45,484 nucleotides of DNA. Origin: Butyrivibrio sp. INlla16 (lineage in GTDB: Bacteria > Bacillota > Clostridia > Lachnospirales > Lachnospiraceae). The translations under genes and the position numbers were made by a program. The notes under the pieces are model-generated. The model worked only from the letters and a program-made list of their open reading frames with translations, made no database searches and was not told where the DNA came from. Each line of letters starts with the position of its first letter. Within the stretch, counting starts at the first letter, position 1. The stretch is taken from the NCBI RefSeq assembly GCF_900104155.1, contig NZ_FMYB01000036.1, positions 1 through 45,484 of the forward strand. Reading direction: 5' to 3'. Positions 15,948 through 25,646 of the stretch are shown piece after piece.

Positions 15948-17507
15948 ATGAAAGAACATATGAAACTGTTATACAATGGAAAAACATACAATATCAGCAG
16001 AGGGACGCTACTCTCCGAGCTATTTAAGCGCGAAAATCTGGATATTCCTATGGTCTGTGCAGGTATGGGAAGATGCGGAAAGTGCAAGGTGAGGTTTGTC
16101 AGCGGTGCCCCCAGGGCGACTTCAGCTGACAACTCGTTTTTAAGTGAGGATGAGATAAAAAGTGGCTGGAGACTGGCTTGCAGAGCTGTAATTACAGAGG
16201 ATGCTGAGATTGAGACTGATCTTTCCACTGCAAAAGAAGATAAGGCTTTCAATATAAAGGAGGAGAGCAGAGAGGATAAGTGCGAGGATCTTTCGTCCGG
16301 AAACTTTGTTGCAGCCATAGATATCGGTACCACAACAATTGCAGCAGCAATCATATCGCCAAAGGACGGGAATGACATCATAAAGAAGGCAGTAACCATG
16401 AATCATCAAAGAAGTTATGGCGCCGATGTTATAAGCAGGATCAAGGCGGCAAATGAGGGAAATGCTGATGAATTAAGAAGGCTGGTAACGGATGACTTGA
16501 AGGGACTTCTTAAAAATGTAGCCTTAAAGGAGGTCGTGATTGCCGGGAATACTACCATGCTTCATTTATTGGTGGGGGATTCCTGTGAGGGTTTGGGAAT
16601 TTCTCCCTATAAACCCGTAAGACTTTCCTATCCGGAGATGAGCTTTTCTGAGGTACTTGGAGTCACATTCGAAGAGAAGGATATTTATGATGAAACCGAA
16701 TGCAGGTTAATGCCAGGTATATCTGCCTTTGTTGGAGCGGATATCGTATCCGGTATGTATGCCCTTGATTTTTATAAGATACCTGAGGGTAAAACCTATA
16801 TGCTTATTGATCTTGGAACAAACGGAGAGATGGCAGTTGCAGACTCTGAAAAGATAACTGTCTGCTCGACGGCAGCAGGTCCGGTGTTTGAGGGAGGCGG
16901 TATATCCTGCGGTATGGCCGGAGTTTCGGGAGCCATAGAGCATATAAAGATTGATAAAGAGAAAAAAACCGCGGATTACAGGACGATAGAAAATACAGAA
17001 CCTATCGGAATCTGCGGAAGCGGAGTACTTGAACTTGTATCCGAACTCAGAAGATGCGATATCGTCGATGAAACAGGTCTTCTTGTGGATGAATATTTCG
17101 AAGAAGGTTTTATATTATATAAGGATGAAAAAAAGACGATTTCTTTTTCGCAGAATGATATTCGTGCTCTGCAGCTTGCAAAGGCTGCGATAAGAAGCGG
17201 GATAGATACCCTGCTTTCGGAACATGGCATTACTTCCGCAGATGTGGATAAGGTATATATTGCCGGAGGATTCAGTGAACATCTTGATATTGATATGATA
17301 AAAACACTAAAAATGTTACCTGAGGAATTTTTAAATAAAAACATAACTGAGTGCGTGGGTAACACTTCGCTAAAGGGTTGTATAATGGCGATCGGAGACT
17401 GTGATTATCAAAAAAAGATCACTGATATTGCAGCCCGTTCGAGTGAGATTTCACTGGCAGGTACAGATACCTTCGGAGAGAGTTTTATTTCAGCTATGAA
17501 TTTATAA
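15948..17507 (+). CDS. RACo-like ASKHA ATPase with 2Fe-2S domain (corrinoid-protein activator family)
   Basis: An N-terminal plant-ferredoxin-type 2Fe-2S domain has its ligand cysteines at C37, C43, C46 and C78 (VCAGMGRCGKCKVRF, WRLACRA). A linker follows, then a large ASKHA ATPase domain: FVAAIDIGTTTIAAAI, MLIDLGTNGEMAVAD, GGGISCGMAGVSGAIE, VYIAGGFSEHLDID. This is the build of RACo/RamA-type proteins that use ATP and an iron-sulphur centre to reduce corrinoid cofactors in methyltransferases back to Co(I). No corrinoid protein or methyltransferase gene is near, so its partner is unknown. The start is uncertain: the frame opens at an ATG at 15909, and ATGs at 15948 and 15960 are alternatives, none with a clear ribosome binding site. 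15948 was chosen because it sits just before the ferredoxin domain. Confidence 0.82.
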   Translation: MKEHMKLLYNGKTYNISRGTLLSELFKRENLDIPMVCAGMGRCGKCKVRFVSGAPRATSADNSFLSEDEIKSGWRLACRAVITEDAEIETDLSTAKEDKAFNIKEESREDKCEDLSSGNFVAAIDIGTTTIAAAIISPKDGNDIIKKAVTMNHQRSYGADVISRIKAANEGNADELRRLVTDDLKGLLKNVALKEVVIAGNTTMLHLLVGDSCEGLGISPYKPVRLSYPEMSFSEVLGVTFEEKDIYDETECRLMPGISAFVGADIVSGMYALDFYKIPEGKTYMLIDLGTNGEMAVADSEKITVCSTAAGPVFEGGGISCGMAGVSGAIEHIKIDKEKKTADYRTIENTEPIGICGSGVLELVSELRRCDIVDETGLLVDEYFEEGFILYKDEKKTISFSQNDIRALQLAKAAIRSGIDTLLSEHGITSADVDKVYIAGGFSEHLDIDMIKTLKMLPEEFLNKNITECVGNTSLKGCIMAIGDCDYQKKITDIAARSSEISLAGTDTFGESFISAMNL

Positions 17508-17508
17508 A

Positions 17509-17537
17509 TTGATTTATGCATCTGTTATACTTATAAT
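17509..17537 (+). promoter_or_regulatory. Sigma-A promoter of ftsH
   Basis: TTGATT (17509-17514), a 17-base spacer and a perfect TATAAT (17532-17537) lie 40 bases before the ftsH start. The gene therefore has its own transcript. Confidence 0.7.
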
Positions 17538-17577
17538 AGAACGATAGGAACCACGAAACGAGATTAAGAGGTAAGCA

Positions 17578-19863
17578 ATGGATAACAATTATAATAACAA
17601 TAATGGGGCAGGCGGAGAAGGCGGTCCCAAGAAACAAAATATATTACTGCTGGTTGTTGCTGCGCTTGTGTCAGTGCTTTTCATGACATATTTCATGCGC
17701 GCAGTTACAGGTTCCAGTAATAAAGAAGTAACTTATTCCGAGTTTATTCAGATGATCGAGGATAAGAAGGTTGAGAGCGTAGTGATCGAGAGTGACCGCA
17801 TCAACATTATCCCCAAGGTAAGTTCTGATGAGCTTAAGTTCAATCCCTTCTCCGGTTCGACCACGGTTTTGACATATTATACGGGTAAAGCCGAGGATGA
17901 TTCCACACTTACGAAGAGACTTCTTGATGCAGGAATTCCGGTAAGCAGTGAGATTCCGGATTCTTCGAGTGCGATCATCTCCTTTGCCGTTTATTATGTT
18001 CTTCCGATTTTGCTCATGTGGCTGATTCTTTCATTTGTGTTCAGGCGCATGTCGAAGGGCGGCGGTCCGCTCGGTATCGGTAAAAACAACGCTAAGGTTT
18101 ACATGCAGCGTGAGACAGGAGTTACTTTCAAGGATGTAGCGGGCGAGGATGAAGCAAAAGAATCTCTTGTTGAGGTTGTTGACTTCCTTCATAATCCCGG
18201 CAGATACGTTAAGATCGGCGCGAAGCTTCCGAAGGGTGCTCTTTTGGTAGGACCTCCCGGAACAGGTAAGACACTTCTTGCCAAAGCGGTTGCGGGTGAG
18301 GCACACGTTCCTTTTTATTCACTTGCAGGATCTGACTTTATTGAGCTGTATGTCGGTGTCGGTGCGAGCCGTGTTCGTGAACTTTTCGCAGAGGCCAGCA
18401 AAAATGCGCCTTGTATTATTTTCATAGATGAGATTGATGCTATCGGAAGAAGCCGTGACAGTAAGTACGGCGGCGGAAATGAAGAGCGTGAGCAGACACT
18501 GAACCAGCTGCTTTCAGAGATGGATGGTTTTGATTCTTCAAAGGGTGTCCTCGTTCTCGGAGCTACAAACAGACCTGAGATTCTTGATAAAGCGCTTCTT
18601 CGTCCCGGACGTTTCGACAGACGAATCATCGTTGATAAGCCTGATCTTAAGGGCCGCGAAGAGATCCTTAAGGTTCATTCCAAGGACGTTAAAATGGATG
18701 AGACCGTTGATCTTAAGGGAATCGCTCTGGCTACCAGCGGTGCGGTAGGTTCGGATCTCGCTAACATGATCAACGAGGCAGCCATAAATGCGGTTAAGGC
18801 GCACAGAGAGTATGTTTGCCAGCAGGATCTTATGGAAGCCGTTGAGCAGGTGCTTGTAGGAAAAGAGAAAAAGGACAGAATCCTCAGTAAGGAGGAGAGA
18901 AAAATCGTCTCCTATCATGAGGTTGGACATGCCCTTATCAGTGCGGTTCAGAAGAATACTGAGCCTGTTCAGAAGATCACAATTGTTCCCAGAACCATGG
19001 GTGCGCTCGGATATGTAATGCAGGTTCCCGAGGATGAGAAATACCTTGAGACCAAGGATGAGATCATTGATGATATCATTGTTTCGCTCGGTGGACGCGC
19101 AGCTGAGGAAGTTATTTTCAACACAGTTACAACCGGTGCTGAGAATGATATCGAGAAGGCAACTTCCATGGCACGCAGCATGATTACTATGTTCGGTATG
19201 AGTGATAAGTTCGGACTCATGCAGCTCGAATCAATACAAAACAGATATCTCGACGGAAACAGAGTGCTTAACTGCAGTCCGCAGACAGAGTATGAAGTTG
19301 ACGAAGAGGTGAAAAAGCTTCTTGCCGACTGTTACGAGAAGGCAAAGCAGATCATTCGAGATCACATTGATACCATGGATAAGATCGCACAGTTCCTTAT
19401 TGAGAAAGAGACCATCACCGGTAAGGAATTCATGAAGATTTATCGTGAGGTAGAGAACATTCCCGAACCCACCGAGGAAGAGATGGAGGAGGCAAAGCAC
19501 GGAAGAATCTATGCTACGCGTCCCGAATCCGCAGCGGTTGGGGAGAATGTTCCGATCAAGGAGAAGGAGAAGAAGGAGTCTGTTTCTGCAGAGAAGGAGC
19601 CGGAACCCGTTCCTGTTACTTCTGAGCAGCAGCCACAGCCCCAGCAGGGATATATAAACTGGCAGCAGCCTCAGGATACTACCAATGGTCAGTCGCAGCA
19701 GAGCACGACATCTTTCGGACTTCCTACATACGGCCAGCCTACATATGGCCCGGGCGGAGCATCCTATGCCTCCAAGCCTGAGAAGAAGGAAGAGAATGAG
19801 GATACACCTACAGGTGGTGGACGCTTCTCACATATGCCTGACAATTTTGATAATCAGAATTAA
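17578..19863 (+). CDS. ftsH: ATP-dependent zinc metalloprotease FtsH
   Basis: The 761-residue protein is a membrane-anchored AAA protease that degrades damaged or short-lived membrane and cytosolic proteins as a hexamer. Membrane helix 1 is at residues 23-43 and helix 2 near 127-150, with a small extracytoplasmic domain between them. The AAA domain has Walker A GPPGTGKT (about 225-232), Walker B CIIFIDEIDAIG and second-region-of-homology ATNRPEILDKALLRPGRFDRR. The zinc site is HEVGH near 446-450; most FtsH have HEAGH, but the HExxH ligands are intact. The tail after about residue 640 is long and rich in Glu, Pro and Gln (SEQQPQPQQGY, FGLPTYGQPTYGPGG). This explains a length well above the usual 600-650. 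It has its own promoter upstream and a terminator 43 bases downstream. Confidence 0.97.
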   Translation: MDNNYNNNNGAGGEGGPKKQNILLLVVAALVSVLFMTYFMRAVTGSSNKEVTYSEFIQMIEDKKVESVVIESDRINIIPKVSSDELKFNPFSGSTTVLTYYTGKAEDDSTLTKRLLDAGIPVSSEIPDSSSAIISFAVYYVLPILLMWLILSFVFRRMSKGGGPLGIGKNNAKVYMQRETGVTFKDVAGEDEAKESLVEVVDFLHNPGRYVKIGAKLPKGALLVGPPGTGKTLLAKAVAGEAHVPFYSLAGSDFIELYVGVGASRVRELFAEASKNAPCIIFIDEIDAIGRSRDSKYGGGNEEREQTLNQLLSEMDGFDSSKGVLVLGATNRPEILDKALLRPGRFDRRIIVDKPDLKGREEILKVHSKDVKMDETVDLKGIALATSGAVGSDLANMINEAAINAVKAHREYVCQQDLMEAVEQVLVGKEKKDRILSKEERKIVSYHEVGHALISAVQKNTEPVQKITIVPRTMGALGYVMQVPEDEKYLETKDEIIDDIIVSLGGRAAEEVIFNTVTTGAENDIEKATSMARSMITMFGMSDKFGLMQLESIQNRYLDGNRVLNCSPQTEYEVDEEVKKLLADCYEKAKQIIRDHIDTMDKIAQFLIEKETITGKEFMKIYREVENIPEPTEEEMEEAKHGRIYATRPESAAVGENVPIKEKEKKESVSAEKEPEPVPVTSEQQPQPQQGYINWQQPQDTTNGQSQQSTTSFGLPTYGQPTYGPGGASYASKPEKKEENEDTPTGGGRFSHMPDNFDNQN

Positions 19864-19905
19864 GATTTTTTGTGAAAAGACAAAAATGTATGTAAGAATC
19901 CAGAG

Positions 19906-19931
19906 GGCTGTCGCGTAGCGACAGCCTTTTT
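19906..19931 (+). terminator. Terminator after ftsH
   Basis: A perfect nine-pair stem GGCTGTCGC/GCGACAGCC with a three-base GTA loop is followed by five T residues. It sits only 15 bases before uvrC, so uvrC must have a start signal close by or depend on readthrough. Confidence 0.9.
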
Positions 19932-19945
19932 GATAAGATGTAATT

Positions 19946-21814
19946 ATGGAAGAGAAATTTAATGTACAGGAAGAACTGAAAAAACTCCCGAAACAGCCGG
20001 GCGTCTATATAATGCGTGATCAGAATGACACGATAATGTATGTTGGGAAGGCAGTGAATCTCAATAACCGGGTGCGCTCCTACTTCAGGAAAATCGTGGG
20101 CCGCGGGCCGCAGATTGACCGCATGGTCCAGCAGATTGCTCGCTTTGAGTATATCGTCACTGATTCGGAGCTGGAAGCGCTTGTCCTTGAGAATAATCTG
20201 ATCAAGGAAAATTGCCCCAGATACAACACGATGCTGAAGGATGACAAGACCTATCCCTACATAAAGGTCACTGTTTCCGAGGACTTTCCCAGAATCTTAT
20301 TCTCCAGACTTATGAAGAAGGATAAGTCCAAGTATTACGGTCCGTTTACCAGTGCGGCAGCAGTTAAGGACACCATTGAGCTGATAAACAAGATATACGG
20401 CCTCAGAACCTGCAACAGAGTTCTGCCAAGAGACATAGGTCTGGACAGACCCTGCCTTAACTATCATATGAACAGATGCTCTGCGCCTTGCGACGGAAAA
20501 ATCTCAAAGGAAGAATATGCCGAGAGGATACGAGGTGCTCTGGACTTTTTGGAAGGCAATTATACTCCTATTATCAGGGATCTGACTGAAAAGATGGAGG
20601 CAGCGGCGGAGGAGCTGAATTTCGAGAAAGCAGCAACCTACAGGGATCTTCTTACCAGTGTAAAACAGGTGGCACAGAAGCAGAAGATGACTGATTCAGC
20701 CATGGAGGATAAGGATATACTGGCCATTGCAGCAGATGAGAATGATGCTGTGGTGCAGGTCTTTTTTGTCCGAGACGGAAGGCTTATCGGAAGAGAGCAT
20801 TTCTACATGACGCATGTGTCCGAGAATCCCACAAATGAGATATTGCTGAATTTTGTAAAACAGTTCTATGCCGGAACGCCTTTTATTCCGAGAGAGCTCA
20901 TGCTCCCCGAAGCCATAGAGGACATGGAAGTAATTGAAAAGTGGCTCACCCAGAGAAAAGGAAGCAGGGTTTATCTGAGTGTCCCGGAGAGAGGGCAGAA
21001 GGAAAAGCTGATGGAGCTTGCAGCTCAAAATGCAGAGCTGATTCTGAGTAAGGACAAGGAGAGACTAAAGCGCGAAGAAGGCAGAACGATAGGAGCTGTA
21101 AAAGAGATAGAAAAACTTCTGGGGATCAATGGAATTATCAGAATGGAGGCCTACGATATCTCCAATATCAGCGGTTTTGCCAATGTCGGATCGATGGTTG
21201 TCTATGAGAAGGGAAAACCAAAGCGCAGTGATTACAGGAAGTTCAGGATTAAATCCGTCACAGGCCCGGATGACTATGCATGCATGAAGGAAGTACTCAC
21301 CAGAAGACTTATGCATGGCCTAGAGGAAAAGCACGAGCTTGAAGTGCGCGAGATAGATGCGAGATACGGCAGCTTTACAAAGTTTCCCGATCTCATCCTG
21401 ATGGATGGAGGAAGAGGACAGGTAAATATCTGCCTTCAGGTTCTTGAAGAGCTGGGGATTACTATTCCCGTGTGCGGAATGGTAAAGGATGATAACCATA
21501 GGACCAGAGGGCTCTATTTTAATAACGAAGAGCTCCCTATAGATAGACGTTCCGAGGGCTTCAAGCTTATAACAAGAATTCAGGATGAAGCCCACAGATT
21601 TGCGATAGAGTACCATCGTTCTCTTCGAAGTAAATCACAGGTAAAGAGCTCCCTTGATGAGATTCCCGGAGTGGGCCCTGCCAGAAGAAAAGCCCTTATG
21701 CGTCATTTTAAATCCATCGAAGATATCAGAAATGCAGATATAGAGACGCTTAAGCAGGTTCCGGAAATTCCGGAAAATGCCGCGAGACAAATATACGAAT
21801 TCTTCCATTCCTAA
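19946..21814 (+). CDS. uvrC: Excinuclease ABC subunit C
   Basis: This 622-residue nuclease subunit makes both cuts in nucleotide excision repair together with UvrA and UvrB. It has the N-terminal GIY-YIG domain ([28 protein letters not shown]), then a Cys-containing segment ([14 protein letters not shown]), the UvrB-binding UVR motif ([15 protein letters not shown]) and the RNase-H-like nuclease domain ([23 protein letters not shown]). It ends in a helix-hairpin-helix pair ([16 protein letters not shown]). The size is normal for the family. The ribosome binding site is weak (GATAAGATG). No uvrA or uvrB is next to it. Confidence 0.97.
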   Translation: MEEKFNVQEELKKLPKQPGVYIMRDQNDTIMYVGKAVNLNNRVRSYFRKIVGRGPQIDRMVQQIARFEYIVTDSELEALVLENNLIKENCPRYNTMLKDDKTYPYIKVTVSEDFPRILFSRLMKKDKSKYYGPFTSAAAVKDTIELINKIYGLRTCNRVLPRDIGLDRPCLNYHMNRCSAPCDGKISKEEYAERIRGALDFLEGNYTPIIRDLTEKMEAAAEELNFEKAATYRDLLTSVKQVAQKQKMTDSAMEDKDILAIAADENDAVVQVFFVRDGRLIGREHFYMTHVSENPTNEILLNFVKQFYAGTPFIPRELMLPEAIEDMEVIEKWLTQRKGSRVYLSVPERGQKEKLMELAAQNAELILSKDKERLKREEGRTIGAVKEIEKLLGINGIIRMEAYDISNISGFANVGSMVVYEKGKPKRSDYRKFRIKSVTGPDDYACMKEVLTRRLMHGLEEKHELEVREIDARYGSFTKFPDLILMDGGRGQVNICLQVLEELGITIPVCGMVKDDNHRTRGLYFNNEELPIDRRSEGFKLITRIQDEAHRFAIEYHRSLRSKSQVKSSLDEIPGVGPARRKALMRHFKSIEDIRNADIETLKQVPEIPENAARQIYEFFHS

Positions 21815-21838
21815 GGACGCCGGAGCGGCATGAAATAA

Positions 21839-21867
21839 TTGTAAAAGCCCAGTGGGTGTGCTAAACT
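21839..21867 (+). promoter_or_regulatory. Possible promoter for hprK
   Basis: TTGTAA (21839-21844), a 17-base spacer and TAAACT (21862-21867) lie 25 bases upstream of the hprK start codon. Both boxes match the sigma-A consensus only partly. Confidence 0.45.
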
Positions 21868-21892
21868 GTGGTAAGTTAAAAGGGGGTATCTC

Positions 21893-22831
21893 ATGGCAAC
21901 GGTAAAGCTAAAAACTGTCATTAAAAAGATGGAGCTTGAAAACCTCACCCCGGAGCTCGATGTTTCCAAGATTCGAATTCATCAGCCCGATATCAACAGA
22001 CCGGCTCTGCAGCTTGCAGGCTACTTTGAGCATTTTGAGGCTACAAGACTTCAGGTTATAGGATTCGTAGAATATTCATATATGGAATCCATTCCCGCAG
22101 AAGATAAGGAGCGGGTATATCGCGAATTTTTATCCTTTGACATTCCGTGTGTCGTTTTCTGCAGAAATCTGATACCGGATCCGATGTTCGTAAAGATGGC
22201 GCTTGAGGAGAAGGTTCCGATAATGGTAACTAAAAAGCCTACATCATCATTCATGGCTGAGATCATCAGATGGCTTAATGTGGAGCTTGCTCCCTGCATT
22301 TCCATCCACGGAGTTCTGGTTGATGTTTACGGCGTAGGCGTTCTTATAACAGGTGAAAGCGGAATCGGTAAATCCGAGGCTGCGCTTGAGCTTATTAAGA
22401 GAGGTCACAGACTTGTGTCCGATGACGTGGTGGAACTGCGTAAGGTAAGTGATGTGACACTTATAGGAACAGCTCCCGATATCACGAGGCATTTTATTGA
22501 GCTTCGAGGAATCGGAATCGTGGATGTAAAGACACTTTTCGGTGTATCCAGCGTCCGCGACACACAGAACATTGACCTTGTTATCAAGCTTGAGGAGTGG
22601 GATAAGGACAAGGAATACGACAGACTCGGACTTGAAGAGGAATATACAGAGTATCTTGGCAACAAGATAGTTTGTCACAGAATTCCGATTCGTCCCGGCA
22701 GAAACCTTGCGATTATCTGTGAGTCCGCAGCAGTTAACCACAGACAGAAGATGATGGGCTACAATGCTGCTCAGGAGCTTTATAACAGAGTGCAGAATTC
22801 GCTCACCAAGGGTCATGATGACGACGATTGA
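21893..22831 (+). CDS. hprK: HPr kinase/phosphorylase
   Basis: This 312-residue bifunctional enzyme phosphorylates and dephosphorylates Ser46 of HPr and Crh in response to metabolites such as fructose-1,6-bisphosphate. It is the sensor of Gram-positive carbon catabolite control. Visible signs are the Walker A GESGIGKS (about 154-161), the following LIKRGHRLVSDDVVEL and the family signature IELRGIGIVDVKTLFG. The GRNLAIICESAA segment lies near the C-terminus. The start follows AAAGGGGGTATCTC. A Crh-like substrate is encoded about 3.8 kb downstream in the same direction, and glucokinase follows after 47 bases. Confidence 0.95.
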   Translation: MATVKLKTVIKKMELENLTPELDVSKIRIHQPDINRPALQLAGYFEHFEATRLQVIGFVEYSYMESIPAEDKERVYREFLSFDIPCVVFCRNLIPDPMFVKMALEEKVPIMVTKKPTSSFMAEIIRWLNVELAPCISIHGVLVDVYGVGVLITGESGIGKSEAALELIKRGHRLVSDDVVELRKVSDVTLIGTAPDITRHFIELRGIGIVDVKTLFGVSSVRDTQNIDLVIKLEEWDKDKEYDRLGLEEEYTEYLGNKIVCHRIPIRPGRNLAIICESAAVNHRQKMMGYNAAQELYNRVQNSLTKGHDDDD

Positions 22832-22878
22832 AACATAGAAAATAATTAATTAAGAATAATAAAAAGGAAGTAGTGTTA

Positions 22879-23859
22879 ATGGAAAACCAGACATCAAGTT
22901 TAGTAGAAAGATATGTATTCGGAGTTGATATAGGCGGAACTACCGTAAAAATAGGACTCCTTGATATGGACGGTCACAAGATCGAAGTGTGGGAGATTCC
23001 TACAAGAACAGAGGACGAGGGGAAAAATGTTCTCCCGGATATCGCTGAGGCGATCAGAAATAAGATGACCGAGAGAGGAATAAAGGATTCACAGGTAGTC
23101 GGAGTAGGAGCAGGTGCACCCGGCCCCTTCGGCGATGACGGAACAATCTTCAAGGCAGTTAATCTTGGCTGGAGTGAGTTCAATATGAAGGATGAGCTTC
23201 ACGATCTTGTTAAGATTCCCGTTAAGTGCGGTAATGATGCCAATGTAGCTGCACTCGGAGAATACTGGATGGGCGGCGGCCAGGGCTACAAGGATATGCT
23301 CATGGTTACACTCGGAACAGGTGTAGGCGGAGGAATCATCCACAACGGCAAGATCTTTAACGGTGCTACTGGTGCCGGCGGAGAAATCGGTCATATTCAT
23401 ATCAATGACGATGAGACTCTCGTATGCGGATGCGGACATAAAGGCTGTCTTGAGCAGTATGCAAGTGCGACAGGCGCAGTTCTTCTCATGAATAGATTAC
23501 TTGAAGAGAGCGATGAGGAGTGTGTTCTTCGCGGTACAGACTTCATGTGCAAGGACATCTTCGATGCAGCAAAGAAGGGAGATAAGCTTGCTAATGAAGC
23601 AATTACACGCTATGGCGAATATCTCGGAAAAGGTCTTGCAATGATAGCATCCACTATCAATCCTGAGATCATCGTATTTGGCGGCGGAGTTTCAAAGGCA
23701 GGAGACGTTCTTTTTGATCTTGTTCGTCCTTCATTTGAGAAGTATGTATTCCCCGGCGCAAAGAGAACAAAGTTTGCTCTTGCAAAGCTTGGAAATGATG
23801 CGGGAATCTTCGGAGCAGCTAAACTGGTTTTGGATTCGGTTTCAAAAAATGAAAATTGA
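22879..23859 (+). CDS. glcK: ROK-family glucokinase
   Basis: The start is the ATG at 22879, eight bases after AAGGAAG; an in-frame GTG six bases earlier is too near that site. The 326-residue product is a cytosolic sugar kinase with phosphate-binding GVDIGGTTVKIGL, the GVGAGAPGP and GNDANVAALGEYW loops, and TLGTGVGGGIIHNG. The ROK zinc site CGCGHKGCLEQYAS includes the glucose-binding region GEIGHIHI. It should make glucose-6-phosphate from free glucose, such as that released from oligosaccharides. Its position between hprK and murB links it to the carbon-control block. Its last 11 bases overlap the murB start. Confidence 0.92.
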   Translation: MENQTSSLVERYVFGVDIGGTTVKIGLLDMDGHKIEVWEIPTRTEDEGKNVLPDIAEAIRNKMTERGIKDSQVVGVGAGAPGPFGDDGTIFKAVNLGWSEFNMKDELHDLVKIPVKCGNDANVAALGEYWMGGGQGYKDMLMVTLGTGVGGGIIHNGKIFNGATGAGGEIGHIHINDDETLVCGCGHKGCLEQYASATGAVLLMNRLLEESDEECVLRGTDFMCKDIFDAAKKGDKLANEAITRYGEYLGKGLAMIASTINPEIIVFGGGVSKAGDVLFDLVRPSFEKYVFPGAKRTKFALAKLGNDAGIFGAAKLVLDSVSKNEN

Positions 23860-24781
23860 TTTGGATGTAAAACTTTCGGAGATTATCCCGAAGCAAAACA
23901 TTATAAAAAATGAGATTATGAGCAGGCACACCACGTTTCGCACGGGTGGGCCTGCCGATTATTTTGTAAAGGTAGGAACAAAAGAGGCTCTTTCAAAGCT
24001 GATAAAGCTTTTTCATGAGGAAGGGCTGACCTTTTCCAAGGACTATTATATTCTCGGAAACGGAAGCAATCTCCTTGTTTCTGATGAAGGATACAGAGGA
24101 ATAATCTTGTCTCTGGAGGGAGAGTTTGCGGAAGTTGTTCCCGAGAGTGACACTGTTATAAGAGCAGGAGCGGCAGCACTTAATGTAGCTGTTGCTAATC
24201 TTGCCAGAGATAAAGAACTTAAAGGCTTTGAATTCGCTCACGGTATACCGGGTTCTATCGGCGGTGCACTTGTGATGAATGCCGGAGCTTATGGCGGTGA
24301 GATGAAGCAGGTTGTCCGCTCTGTAACTGCTATTATGGAGGATGGTACCGAGAAAATTTTTAGCCGTGATGAGCTCGAGTTTGATTACAGGACAAGTGTA
24401 TTTAAGAGAATTAATTGCGTTATAACCGATGCACTTATTGAACTTGAAAAAGGAAACAGAGCAGATATTGAAGCTCTGATGGAGGATCTTAAGAACAGGC
24501 GTATCTCCAAGCAGCCGCTGGAGTATCCAAGTGCAGGATCAACATTTAAGAGACCTGAGGGATACTTTGCGGGAAAACTTATAGAGGATGCCGGACTTAA
24601 GGGCTACAGTGTAGGGGGAGCACAGGTCTCCGAGAAGCATAGCGGGTTTGTGATAAATACCGGTGATGCTACTTCGGATGATGTATATAAGCTTATATGC
24701 GACGTCAGAAAAAAGGTAATGGAGTCTTTCGGAGTTGAACTATCTCCGGAGGTAATACTTTTGGGAGAATTTAAGGCATGA
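23849..24781 (+). CDS. murB: UDP-N-acetylenolpyruvoylglucosamine reductase
   Basis: The frame is open far upstream inside glcK, but the likely start is the ATG at 23849 (MKIDLDVKLSEIIPKQN). This gives 310 residues and an 11-base overlap with glcK. MurB uses FAD and NADPH to reduce the enolpyruvyl group, making UDP-MurNAc for peptidoglycan. FAD-domain motifs are TTFRTGGPADYFV, YILGNGSNLLV and GFEFAHGIPGSIGGALVMNAG. The catalytic Ser lies in EYPSAGSTFKRP and the C-terminal catalytic Glu in SPEVILLGEF. The shortened form without the extra Tyr loop fits type II MurB. The stop overlaps the rapZ start by four bases. Confidence 0.95.
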   Translation: MKIDLDVKLSEIIPKQNIIKNEIMSRHTTFRTGGPADYFVKVGTKEALSKLIKLFHEEGLTFSKDYYILGNGSNLLVSDEGYRGIILSLEGEFAEVVPESDTVIRAGAAALNVAVANLARDKELKGFEFAHGIPGSIGGALVMNAGAYGGEMKQVVRSVTAIMEDGTEKIFSRDELEFDYRTSVFKRINCVITDALIELEKGNRADIEALMEDLKNRRISKQPLEYPSAGSTFKRPEGYFAGKLIEDAGLKGYSVGGAQVSEKHSGFVINTGDATSDDVYKLICDVRKKVMESFGVELSPEVILLGEFKA

Positions 24782-25641
24782 GAATTGTAATCGTAACGGG
24801 AATGAGCGGGGGAGGAAAATCCACAGCTATACATATGCTTGAGGATGCGGGGTTCTACTGTGTAGACAATCTGCCTCCGGCACTGTTTGAGAAATTTTCA
24901 GAGCTGATAACGCAGCCAGACAGCGAGATCACGAAGGTTGCAGTTGGTCTGGATGTAAGATCCGGCCAGAGGTTTGAGGATGCTCCGAGAGTTATTGAAG
25001 AACTTAGGGAAAGAGGACTTCCTGTGGAGGTGCTTTTCCTGGAGTGCTCGGATGCGGTTTTAGTAAAGAGATACAAAGAATCAAGAAGAAGGCACCCGCT
25101 CTCTCCTGAAGGAAGAATTGAAGATGGTATCAAGAAGGAGAGGGAGCTTCTTAAGAAGCTTCGTTCGCAGGCAGATTATATTATAGACACTTCTCAGCTG
25201 CTTACCCGTGAATTCAAGACGGAAATGGACAGGCTGTTCGTTGCAAATGAAAAGCGCGGTAACCTGATTTTGACGGTATTGTCCTTTGGATTTAAGCACG
25301 GAATTCCATCGGATGCCGATCTGGTATTTGATGTTAGATTTTTGCCCAATCCGTTTTATATTGATGAATTAAAGCATCTTACAGGAAATGATAAGCCTGT
25401 TCAGGACTATGTTAAGAGCTTTCCGGAGTGCGAACAGTTTCTTGAAAAACTGAAGGATATGCTGGAATTCCTTGTTCCCGGTTATATTAATGAGGGAAAA
25501 TATCAGCTGGTGGTTGCCATCGGATGTACCGGTGGTCAGCACCGATCTGTTACAATAGCAAATGAAATATATGAGAGATTAAAAGAAGCGGAGAATTTCG
25601 GGGTAAAGATTTATCACAGAGATTTGAAGCATGCAAGGTGA
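24778..25641 (+). CDS. rapZ: RapZ/YvcJ-family nucleotide-binding protein
   Basis: The 287-residue product has a P-loop GMSGGGKS near its N-terminus and the RapZ-type segment YCVDNLPPALFEKF. The C-terminal domain contains LRFLPNP-like VRFLPNPFYIDEL and the strongly conserved VAIGCTGGQHRSVTIA. In enteric bacteria RapZ is an RNase E adaptor for glmS small RNAs. In Firmicutes the homologue YvcJ hydrolyses GTP and affects competence, with no proven RNA role. The start codon lies inside the murB stop (ATGA). The rapZ-whiA pair is the classic Firmicutes order, but the usual yvcK/mgfK gene between them is missing here. Confidence 0.93.
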   Translation: MRIVIVTGMSGGGKSTAIHMLEDAGFYCVDNLPPALFEKFSELITQPDSEITKVAVGLDVRSGQRFEDAPRVIEELRERGLPVEVLFLECSDAVLVKRYKESRRRHPLSPEGRIEDGIKKERELLKKLRSQADYIIDTSQLLTREFKTEMDRLFVANEKRGNLILTVLSFGFKHGIPSDADLVFDVRFLPNPFYIDELKHLTGNDKPVQDYVKSFPECEQFLEKLKDMLEFLVPGYINEGKYQLVVAIGCTGGQHRSVTIANEIYERLKEAENFGVKIYHRDLKHAR

Positions 25642-25646
25642 TATGG

